Below the pieces are notes generated by a model, which saw nothing but the letters and a program-made list of their open reading frames with translations, was not told the origin of the DNA and did not search any database. Both the position numbers and the translations under genes were made by a program. Of a DNA stretch of 5,105 nt, positions 1 to 4,255 are shown in pieces (position 1 is the stretch's first letter; every line of letters starts with the position of its first letter). Origin of the DNA: Anaerolineales bacterium UBA6668 (GTDB lineage Bacteria; Chloroflexota; Anaerolineae; Anaerolineales; UBA6668); contig DKKK01000001.1 of NCBI GenBank assembly GCA_002455215.1, positions 1 through 5,105 on the forward strand, in the 5' to 3' direction.

Positions 1-13
1 TACGATTATTTTG

Positions 14-32
14 AGACCTGTTAGGTCTTTTT
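14..32 (+). terminator. Putative intrinsic terminator of an upstream gene
   Basis: AGACCT (14-19) and AGGTCT (23-28) form a perfect 6-bp stem with a GTT loop, followed by a T run to position 32. This is the form of a small rho-independent terminator on the + strand, and it sits before the promoter at 119-147. It would end a gene lying left of the window. The stem is short and only half GC, so it may be weak. A small direct repeat, AGAACGAA, follows at 33-40 and 46-53; I see no role for it. Confidence 0.5.
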
Positions 33-118
33 AGAACGAAATTCAAGAACGAATACACCGTTAGAAAAAAAATCCTTGGTGTCCCTAGTCCGACGAGCCT
101 AGCCCACAGACAGAACTT

Positions 119-147
119 TTGTTCCATTTCTTTTTCAATGGTATAAT
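119..147 (+). promoter_or_regulatory. Sigma-70-type promoter with extended -10 for the MBL/cysteine desulfurase operon
   Basis: A perfect TATAAT lies at 142-147 and is preceded by TGG at 139-141, giving an extended -10 (TGnTATAAT). TTGTTC at 119-124 is a partial -35 (3 of 6 matches to TTGACA) at exactly 17 nt spacing. Transcription would start near 154, leaving a leader of about 37 nt before the ATG at 192. The extended -10 makes this the clearest promoter in the window. No operator-like dyad overlaps it, so constitutive expression is plausible. Confidence 0.7.
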
Positions 148-191
148 ACCCGGTGATTGTACACTAACTCACATTGCAGGAATATTACCCC

Positions 192-818
192 ATGGAAATT
201 ACTTGGTACGGGCTAGCTTGCTTTCGGATGACCGAACGCGGGACTGCCACAATTGTTACAGACCCTTTTGACGAAACAATTGGGCTTAAAGTGCCCAGAT
301 TAAAATCAGATATTTTAACTTCCAGCCACACTGCCCCCGGTCACGCCAACCTTTCAATGGCAAAGGGTGCGCGGGTACTGACCGGTCCCGGTGAGTATGA
401 GATTGGCGGCGTGTTCATCACCGGGGTTGCCACACCTTCCAAGACGCGTAGCAACACCATTTTTGTCTTTGAAGTGGAAGGGCTTACCGTTGCCCACTTG
501 GGCGACCTAGACCATGTACCCAGCCAATCTCGCATTGAAGCACTCGGCACGGTAGATGTTTTGCTAGTACCAGTGGGCGGTGGTTCCGCTTTGCATGCTT
601 CCAATGCGGCAGAAGTCATCAATCTCATCGAGCCATCCATCGTGATTCCGATGCACTACAAAACTGACGACTTGAATCTCAAACTAGAACCCCTGAGCAA
701 GTTCCTAAAAGAAATGGGCATTACCAACCCCACGGTAGTGGACAGTTTCAAAGTCACTAAATCGAGCTTACCTGAAGAAACTCAAACCATCATTTTAAGC
801 CAAAAAGAAGCCGCATGA
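192..818 (+). CDS. Metallo-beta-lactamase-fold hydrolase-like protein (COG2220 type)
   Basis: This 208-residue protein has the layout of short COG2220-type MBL-fold proteins: an N-terminal strand beginning MEITWYGLACFR, an early Asp-Pro (TDPF, 23-26), a His-rich loop (46-51), TGPGEYEIGGV (64-74), a His-Leu-Gly-Asp motif (102-105) and a late IPMHY (152-156). Candidate metal ligands are His46, His51, His102, Asp105 and His155. The usual HxHxDH motif is reduced to HTAPGH, so the second His and the Asp are missing, and catalysis cannot be assumed. There is no signal peptide, so it is cytoplasmic. I chose the ATG at 192 because AGGA at 178-181 is 10 nt upstream and the family normally begins at this Met; a TTG at 174 in the same frame would overlap that ribosome site. 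It is first in an operon with the unnamed protein and the desulfurase, overlapping the next gene by 4 nt. The substrate is unknown. Family assignment is fairly secure; enzymatic activity is not. Confidence 0.85.
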   Translation: MEITWYGLACFRMTERGTATIVTDPFDETIGLKVPRLKSDILTSSHTAPGHANLSMAKGARVLTGPGEYEIGGVFITGVATPSKTRSNTIFVFEVEGLTVAHLGDLDHVPSQSRIEALGTVDVLLVPVGGGSALHASNAAEVINLIEPSIVIPMHYKTDDLNLKLEPLSKFLKEMGITNPTVVDSFKVTKSSLPEETQTIILSQKEAA

Positions 819-1126
819 GTGACCAAGCCACCAAATTAATTTTGTGTTGGGACGTTTTGCCAGACCAAAGCGAAGCCTTTTTTGAATTTAACCAACGGCG
901 CTTCGTACCCGGATTACGCCAGTTGGGTATTGAACCAACTGAAGCCTGGTTCACCCAATATGGCGACTATCCGAAATTTTTGGTAGCGGGGGTAACTGCC
1001 AATGCTGAGCACATGTTTTATGCCCTAGAAAGTGGTGCTTGGGAAGAATTACTCAAGGAACTGTTGACGTATGTCAGAAATTTCAGCCAGCGCATAGTGC
1101 CTGCTCGTAGCGGTTTTCAGATGTGA
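815..1126 (+). CDS. Conserved-looking small protein of unknown function, possibly dimeric alpha/beta-barrel fold
   Basis: This is a 103-residue protein whose function I do not recognise. The apparent pattern is strand (7-15), amphipathic helix (about 17-37), two strands (about 42-62), helix (64-90) and a final strand near 91-96. That suggests a beta-alpha-beta-beta-alpha-beta ferredoxin-like fold of the dimeric alpha/beta-barrel kind, as in NIPSNAP or antibiotic-monooxygenase-like proteins; this is inferred by eye. It has no signal peptide, no membrane segment and a single Cys (Cys11). The start overlaps the MBL gene stop as ATGA (815-818), and the stop overlaps the desulfurase start, so it is probably translated by coupling; only a weak GAAG (807-810) precedes it. 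It is real rather than a shadow because it fills the space between two certain genes exactly, with 4-nt overlaps at both ends. A role linked to sulfur or Fe-S metabolism is possible from context only. Confidence 0.8.
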   Translation: MSDQATKLILCWDVLPDQSEAFFEFNQRRFVPGLRQLGIEPTEAWFTQYGDYPKFLVAGVTANAEHMFYALESGAWEELLKELLTYVRNFSQRIVPARSGFQM

Positions 1127-2298
1127 GCAGGTCAAAACCGCTTTATTTAGATTATGCCGCCACTACCCCTTGTGATGAGCGGGTGATTTCGGCAATGCTC
1201 CCTTTTTTTGCCGAACAATTTGGCAACCCAATGGCAGTCTATCGGCAGGGGCAACGCGCCTTTGCTGTGCTTGCCAATGCCCGCCGAACAATGGCAAATG
1301 GGCTAAATTGTGCGGCAAGTGAGCTTGTCTTTACCAGCGGTGGCAGTGAAGCGGACAATTTGGCATTGCGGGGCGTTCTTACCGCCAGCCGCGCACTCGG
1401 CAAACAGCACCTAATCACCAGCAATATCGAACACAAAGCCATTTTGGCGACTGCCCAGCAATTGCAAGCCGAGTTTGGCTGTACGCTAACGGTCTTGCCC
1501 GCTTCGGCAGATGGGCAAATCAGCCCCAGCCAATTGGCAGATGCCATCCGCCCCGACACGGCATTGGTTTCTTTGGCATGGGGCAACAACGAAATCGGCA
1601 GTATCAACCCCATCCGTGAGTTGGCGCAAGTGTGCCATGCGCATGGGGTGTGGTTTCACAGCGATGCCGTCCAAGCCGCCAGCCACCTGCCCATAGACTT
1701 ACAAGACTTGGGGGTGGATTTACTCAGCCTAGCGGCACACAAATTTTATGGACCCAAAGGGGTAGGCTTGCTGTATGTACGGGAAGGCGTACCCCTGCTC
1801 CCCAGCCAGACGGGTGGCGCTCAAGAAAACAACCTACGGGCTGGTACGCACAATCTACCGTTGATTGTCGGCATGGCAAAGGCGTTTCAAATTTTGCAGG
1901 AAGAACGCACACATTGGGCATCTCACTTTCAAACATTGAGAGATGCCTGCATTGCCGATTTGCTTGGGCGATTGGGGACGGAACAAGTTGTGCTGACGGG
2001 TCACCCCATTGAACGCCTGCCCAATCATGCCAGTTTTGCCTTGCGTGGGGTAGATGCCAATGAACTGTTGATGCACCTGGATTTGCAAGGCATTGCGGCT
2101 AGCTCTGGCTCCGCTTGTAACACCGGCAACCCCGAACCGAGCGCGGTCTTGTTGGCACTTGGCTATGCGCGGGAATGGGCAATGGGCGCACTGCGCATCA
2201 CTGTGGGCAGACAAACCACCCTAGCTGAAATCCATTCCGCCGTGCAAACCATTGCCCAGCTAGTTGAAACGCAAACGCTTGCAGGAAATTCTGTTTAA
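1123..2298 (+). CDS. Cysteine desulfurase, class V aminotransferase family (NifS/IscS-like)
   Basis: This PLP enzyme removes sulfur from L-cysteine, giving alanine and an enzyme-bound persulfide that feeds Fe-S cluster assembly or tRNA thiolation in the cytoplasm. At 391 residues it is close to the usual length, and all key motifs are present: LDYAATTP (9-16), the phosphate-binding TSGGSEADN (71-79), His104 in NIEHKA, NNEIG (155-159), Asp181 and Gln184 in HSDAVQ, the PLP lysine Lys207 in AAHKFYGPKG, and the persulfide Cys332 in SSGSACNTGNPEPS. The C-terminal SSGSAC loop is of the IscS/NifS (group I) type rather than SufS. The start is the GTG at 1123, overlapping the previous stop as GTGA. 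The LDYAATTP motif lies only nine residues in, so no later start fits, and the absence of a clear ribosome site suggests translational coupling. No iscU, mnmA or iscR is in the window, so NifS, IscS or a tRNA-thiolation role cannot be chosen and I give no symbol. It is last in the operon and meets the dehydrogenase gene tail to tail. Confidence 0.95.
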   Translation: MSRSKPLYLDYAATTPCDERVISAMLPFFAEQFGNPMAVYRQGQRAFAVLANARRTMANGLNCAASELVFTSGGSEADNLALRGVLTASRALGKQHLITSNIEHKAILATAQQLQAEFGCTLTVLPASADGQISPSQLADAIRPDTALVSLAWGNNEIGSINPIRELAQVCHAHGVWFHSDAVQAASHLPIDLQDLGVDLLSLAAHKFYGPKGVGLLYVREGVPLLPSQTGGAQENNLRAGTHNLPLIVGMAKAFQILQEERTHWASHFQTLRDACIADLLGRLGTEQVVLTGHPIERLPNHASFALRGVDANELLMHLDLQGIAASSGSACNTGNPEPSAVLLALGYAREWAMGALRITVGRQTTLAEIHSAVQTIAQLVETQTLAGNSV

Positions 2299-2308
2299 GC
2301 GTTTTTTT
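2273..2308 (+). terminator. Likely intrinsic terminator of the operon, overlapping the stop codon
   Basis: AAACGCTT (2273-2280) and AAGCGTTT (2297-2304) make a perfect 8-bp stem. The T run spans 2302-2308, seven Ts, of which the last four lie beyond the stem. The 16-nt interval can form a further small stem from CAG (2282-2284) and CTG (2291-2293). The desulfurase TAA stop (2296-2298) lies at the start of the 3' arm. On the - strand the same hairpin is followed by only three Ts, so it should work mainly for the + strand operon. The stem has only three GC pairs, so efficiency is uncertain. Confidence 0.5.
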
Positions 2309-3119
2309 GCTTGCCTAGCGCAATTTTACGCTTTTGCAATTCTTTTACACCCAATTTTGCCACCAACCAATTGCCAATTGCTGGCGAGAGTGCGTTCAGC
2401 GCCAACAACGGGCGCACAGGGATTGAGTTGACAATTACTTCCAACTGGTTGGTTTCAATTGCCTGCACTACTGCCGCCGCTACTTTTTCCGGTGTGGTGC
2501 TACCTAGCAAAGCAGGTGACTCCATCCCAAATTTGGCAAACATGCCGGCATTTTCCACATAGCCCGGGCAAACGACCGACACCTGCACGCCCGTACTCTC
2601 ATATTCGCTGGCTAACCCAATAGACCACTCGCTGATAGCGGCTTTGGTGCCACAGTAAAGCGCATCATACGCCGCGCCTTTTTTGCCGCCCACACTGCCT
2701 ATATTAAGAATATGCCCACTTTTGCGGGCAAGCATTTCAGGCAGAAGCATGTTGGTTAGTAGCATAGGCACTTCCAAGTTTAGGCAAATAGTTTTGGAAA
2801 TGTCAGTGCTGGTTAGCAATTCAAACTCGCCTTCGCTTTCGATGGCGGCATTATTGACCAAAATATCAATCGAGCCCAATACCTGACGGGCACGGGCGAC
2901 CACTTCGGTTAGGCGGGATGTGTCAGTTAGGTCAGCCGCAATTGCCACGGCTGTTACCCCCAACGCTTGCAGTTTGGCACAAACCGACTGTAGGGCTTGT
3001 TCATCGCGAGCAACCAGCGCAAGGTTTGCGCCTTTTTGGGCAAGCGCACGGGCTAGGAAGGGTCCTAGTCCACGTGAACCACCAGTGAGCAAAATGTTTT
3101 TATTGGAGATGGAAGTCAT
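2295..3119 (-). CDS. Short-chain dehydrogenase/reductase (classical SDR, NAD(P)-dependent)
   Basis: This 274-residue Rossmann-fold oxidoreductase has a complete classical SDR motif set. The nucleotide loop TGGSRGLG is at 12-19, Asp63-Leu64 follows the third strand, and NNAA is at 89-92. The catalytic tetrad is Asn114, Ser142, Tyr155 and Lys159 (YCGTK), followed by PG at 185-186. Arg38 after the second strand (VARDE) suggests a preference for NADP(H). The C-terminal tail (about 233-270), with RPLLALN and a basic end, is longer than in FabG and resembles SDRs acting on lipophilic or acyl substrates; the substrate cannot be read from sequence. The start is the ATG at 3119, seven residues before the nucleotide-binding strand. 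The frame upstream contains no ATG, GTG or TTG before a stop at 3156-3158, so this start is firm even though no Shine-Dalgarno sequence is visible. Its stop shares TTAA (2295-2298) with the convergent desulfurase gene. No clear promoter is found close upstream. Confidence 0.93.
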   Translation of the reverse strand: MTSISNKNILLTGGSRGLGPFLARALAQKGANLALVARDEQALQSVCAKLQALGVTAVAIAADLTDTSRLTEVVARARQVLGSIDILVNNAAIESEGEFELLTSTDISKTICLNLEVPMLLTNMLLPEMLARKSGHILNIGSVGGKKGAAYDALYCGTKAAISEWSIGLASEYESTGVQVSVVCPGYVENAGMFAKFGMESPALLGSTTPEKVAAAVVQAIETNQLEVIVNSIPVRPLLALNALSPAIGNWLVAKLGVKELQKRKIALGKQKNA

Positions 3120-3178
3120 AATGGAATGAAGAGCGATTGCGCAATGAAAATAGTTTCAAGCCTGAGTGGCAGGTGGGC

Positions 3179-3234
3179 TATATTCGACACAGATGGAAAC
3201 GGCGCTTTTTCCCTTAAGCAAAAAAGTGCCAATC
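3179..3234 (+). repeat. Diverged direct repeat, copy 1 (contains a 10-bp hairpin)
   Basis: The copy begins TATATTCGA and aligns with 3439-3490. The first 39 positions match at 33 sites without gaps; after a 4-nt gap a further 11 of 13 match. It contains GGCGCTTTTT (3201-3210) and AAAAAGTGCC (3221-3230), which pair over 10 bp with one G-U and a 10-nt loop. No T-tract follows on either strand, so this is not a standard terminator. Confidence 0.7.
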
Positions 3235-3286
3235 TGCCCCATCGAAATACTAGCTTGCAGGCTTGCTCAGCGCTTGGCAATACAAA

Positions 3287-3325
3287 TATCCCAGCAAAAC
3301 ACCTTTTGGGGGCTGTACTGGGATA
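3287..3325. repeat. Inverted repeat / hairpin in the intergenic region
   Basis: TATCCCAG (3287-3294) and CTGGGATA (3318-3325) are perfect 8-bp complements. Inside them, CAAAA (3295-3299) and TTTTG (3304-3308) pair across a CACC loop and would stack directly on the outer stem, leaving nine bases bulged on one side. A T7 run at 3335-3341 is too far downstream (9 nt) for a normal intrinsic terminator on the + strand. The function is unknown. Confidence 0.5.
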
Positions 3326-3342
3326 CTTTGTTGGTTTTTTTG

Positions 3343-3380
3343 GCAGTAACGACTGTGAAAAAGCAACAGTCGTTGTCTGC
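3343..3380. repeat. Strong 14-bp inverted repeat / hairpin
   Basis: AACGACTGT (3348-3356) pairs perfectly with ACAGTCGTT (3366-3374) across a 9-nt loop. The stem is lengthened by a T-G pair and by GCAG (3343-3346) with CTGC (3377-3380), leaving one bulged T at 3376. This gives 14 pairs in total, the most stable-looking hairpin in the window. No T run follows on either strand; the T7 run lies before it on the + strand. It is therefore not an ordinary terminator and may be an RNA element, a protein site or an element end. Confidence 0.65.
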
Positions 3381-3424
3381 TTGGCGCACCCGCATCCTGT
3401 GTAAGAATGAGTTTGCCTAATTAG

Positions 3425-3433
3425 ATTGTATCA
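3425..3433 (-). promoter_or_regulatory. Possible extended -10 element upstream of the dehydrogenase gene
   Basis: Read on the - strand, the sequence is TGATACAAT: an extended -10 (TGn) with TACAAT, five of six matches to TATAAT. No acceptable -35 lies 16-18 nt upstream. If used, the dehydrogenase mRNA would have a leader of roughly 300 nt holding both intergenic hairpins and repeat copy 1. It is a weak candidate, noted because nothing better is closer to the gene. Confidence 0.2.
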
Positions 3434-3438
3434 AAGTT

Positions 3439-3490
3439 TATATTCGAGATAGACGGAAATTGCGTTTTTTCCCTTAAAAAAGTACCATTC
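3439..3490 (+). repeat. Diverged direct repeat, copy 2
   Basis: This is the second copy of the repeat at 3179-3234, in the same orientation and starting 260 bp later. It keeps TATATTCGA, GGAAA, GCG and the T-run/CCCTTAA/A-run core. It has lost four bases from the loop side, so its own hairpin is only T6 (3465-3470) with A6 (3476-3481). It ends about 30 bp beyond the YceI stop codon. Confidence 0.7.
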
Positions 3491-3522
3491 GATAGAGCAG
3501 TTTCTTTTCATCCGCGAATCAT

Positions 3523-4047
3523 TTATGCCGCAATCATTTCCAATTGAATCTCAAGCTTAATTTTTTCACCTACCAAGAAACCACCGGTTTCAAGAGCAAC
3601 ATTCCAATCCAAGCCAAAATCGGTGCGGTTGATTTCGCCTTCAATGTCAAAGCCTGCTACAGTTTGCCCCCACGGCGACTTGCCAATGCCGTTGCGCTCT
3701 ACTTTTAGGCGTACCGGACGAGTAATGCCACGAATAGTAAGCGCTCCATCTAACCAGAATTCATCTTCATCTGCCGTGTCACCGACCTGAGTGCTAGTAA
3801 ATAATATTTCGGGGTAATTGGCGGCGTCGAAGAAATCAGGCGATTTCAGGTGCGCATTGCGCTGTTCGTTTTGCGTGTTGACGCTCGCTACGTCAATCTT
3901 AAAGGAAACTTGTGTCGCAAGCGGTTGGGCAGGGTCATAAACCACCGCGCCCGAAAATTGGTCGAATTGTCCGCGCACGTTGCTCACCATCAGGTGGCGT
4001 ACTTTAAAGCCAATGCGAGTATGAGAAGAATCAATTTGCCAGTTCAT
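3523..4047 (-). CDS. YceI family protein (lipocalin-like, polyisoprenoid-binding family), cytoplasmic form
   Basis: The 174-residue product has the family hallmarks in order: WQIDSSHTRIGFKVRHLMVS (3-22) with VRGQF after it, DFFDAANYPEILFTS (71-85), LTIRGITRPV (103-112), NRTDFGLDWN (140-149) and a closing LVGEKIKLEIQLE strand. YceI proteins form an extended beta-barrel that binds amphiphiles such as long polyisoprenoids. Many family members are periplasmic, but this one begins directly with the mature sequence and has no signal peptide. The ATG at 4047 is preceded by AGGAG (4055-4059) at 7 nt, an ideal ribosome site. The frame stays open to an ATG at 4083, but that codon overlaps an operator-like dyad and lacks a ribosome site. 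The gene appears to be transcribed alone, behind a promoter with two operator-like repeats. The ligand and physiological role are unknown. Confidence 0.93.
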   Translation of the reverse strand: MNWQIDSSHTRIGFKVRHLMVSNVRGQFDQFSGAVVYDPAQPLATQVSFKIDVASVNTQNEQRNAHLKSPDFFDAANYPEILFTSTQVGDTADEDEFWLDGALTIRGITRPVRLKVERNGIGKSPWGQTVAGFDIEGEINRTDFGLDWNVALETGGFLVGEKIKLEIQLEMIAA

Positions 4048-4054
4048 TATAAAA

Positions 4055-4059
4055 CTCCT
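4055..4059 (-). promoter_or_regulatory. Shine-Dalgarno site deciding the YceI start
   Basis: CTCCT on the + strand reads AGGAG on the - strand, 7 nt before the ATG at 4047. It is the best ribosome site in the window and fixes the start at 4047 rather than at the in-frame ATG 36 nt upstream. Confidence 0.85.
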
Positions 4060-4069
4060 AGAATTATAC

Positions 4070-4081
4070 GGACTACAGTCC
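4070..4081. promoter_or_regulatory. Operator-like dyad 1 upstream of yceI (proximal)
   Basis: GGACTACAGTCC is a dyad with 5-bp arms GGACT/AGTCC. Read toward the gene it is followed by a TATAAT at 4068-4063, the same order as in dyad 2. A start from this second -10 would fall near 4056, inside the ribosome site, so this copy probably acts as an operator or roadblock in the leader of the distal promoter rather than as a useful promoter. Confidence 0.55.
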
Positions 4082-4097
4082 ATTTATTTAGGATGGT

Positions 4098-4126
4098 ATT
4101 ATAACGGACGACAGTCCACTTATTCA
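4098..4126 (-). promoter_or_regulatory. Promoter of yceI
   Basis: On the - strand a perfect TATAAT lies at 4103-4098. A poor -35 (TGAATA, 4126-4121, 3 of 6 matches) sits at 17 nt spacing, and AT-rich DNA beyond it (4121-4150) could act as an UP element. Transcription would start near 4091, giving a leader of about 44 nt with the ribosome site intact. Operator-like dyad 2 occupies the -35/-10 spacer, which predicts repression by a DNA-binding protein. Confidence 0.6.
4106..4117. promoter_or_regulatory. Operator-like dyad 2 upstream of yceI, inside the promoter spacer
   Basis: GGACGACAGTCC has inverted GGAC/GTCC half-sites and lies between the putative -35 and -10. It matches dyad 1 at 11 of 12 positions and starts 36 bp away from it. 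Two near-identical dyads at one promoter point to a specific regulator, perhaps of the TetR type, judging from dyad form and position only. No regulator gene is present in the window. Confidence 0.6.
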
Positions 4127-4192
4127 TTAATGGATGATTAATAAATTTAGGGAGAAAGTACCCGCATGTACTATTGGACACGGGCAGGTTTA

Positions 4193-4219
4193 CGCTCTTC
4201 TCCAGATAGAGAAAAAGCG
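4193..4219. repeat. Imperfect hairpin between the DUF255 and YceI genes
   Basis: CGCT (4193-4196) with AGCG (4216-4219), and TTCTC (4198-4202) with GAGAA (4209-4213), form a 9-bp stem with an internal mismatch and a 6-nt loop. It lies about 37 bp past the DUF255 stop. No T run follows it on the - strand, so a terminator role is weak. The rest of 4127-4255 shows no gene. Confidence 0.3.
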
Positions 4220-4255
4220 AAATTTCTATGCGTGTCGAATGTAGCCGTCAAGCGC

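Larger units (their letters stand above)
3120..3522. other. 403-bp intergenic region with repeats and hairpins, no convincing gene
   Basis: This stretch separates the dehydrogenase start from the YceI stop, both on the - strand. Two + strand open frames (3126-3404 and 3166-3420) cross it but lack ribosome sites, recognisable domains and any support from neighbours, so I leave them out. What it does hold is two diverged direct repeats (3179-3234 and 3439-3490), the first containing a 10-bp hairpin, plus hairpins at 3287-3325 and 3343-3380. The density of secondary structure is much higher than in the other gaps of the window. It could encode an untranslated RNA, be a long structured leader of the dehydrogenase mRNA, or be the remains of a small non-autonomous repeat element. 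Confidence 0.6.

Noticed and set aside
174..191. TTG start 18 nt upstream for the MBL-fold protein
   Set aside because: It would run through the AGGA ribosome site at 178-181, and the family's usual N-terminus begins at the ATG at 192.
3120..3200. Promoter close to the dehydrogenase start on the - strand
   Set aside because: TATTTT as a -10 and TTGAAA as a -35 both occur, but they are not in a usable spacing with each other or with any partner element.
3126..3420. Two overlapping + strand open frames in the 403-bp gap (92 and 84 residues)
   Set aside because: They have no ribosome site, no recognisable domain and odd composition, and they run through the hairpins and repeat copy 1. Repeat copy 2 has a stop in the matching frame of the longer-running reading, so selection for coding is not evident.
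3179..3490. CRISPR array or insertion sequence
   Set aside because: There are only two diverged repeat copies, 260 bp apart, with no regular spacers, no transposase fragment and no recognisable terminal inverted repeats or target duplication.
3440..3510. Terminator for yceI at repeat copy 2
   Set aside because: On the - strand there is a T6 run (3481-3476), but the only stem before it is ATTCG/CGAAT, with 5 bp and a loop of over 20 nt separated from the T run by GGTAC. This is too weak to call.
4048..4083. Longer YceI form starting at the ATG at 4083
   Set aside because: The extra 12 residues overlap the dyad and -10 elements, lack a ribosome site, and are not part of the YceI domain. The ATG at 4047 has AGGAG at 7 nt.
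4140..4190. Hairpin from ACCCG/CGGGC around 4160-4185 as a regulatory RNA or terminator
   Set aside because: It has only four consecutive pairs across a long loop and no T run; this is expected by chance.
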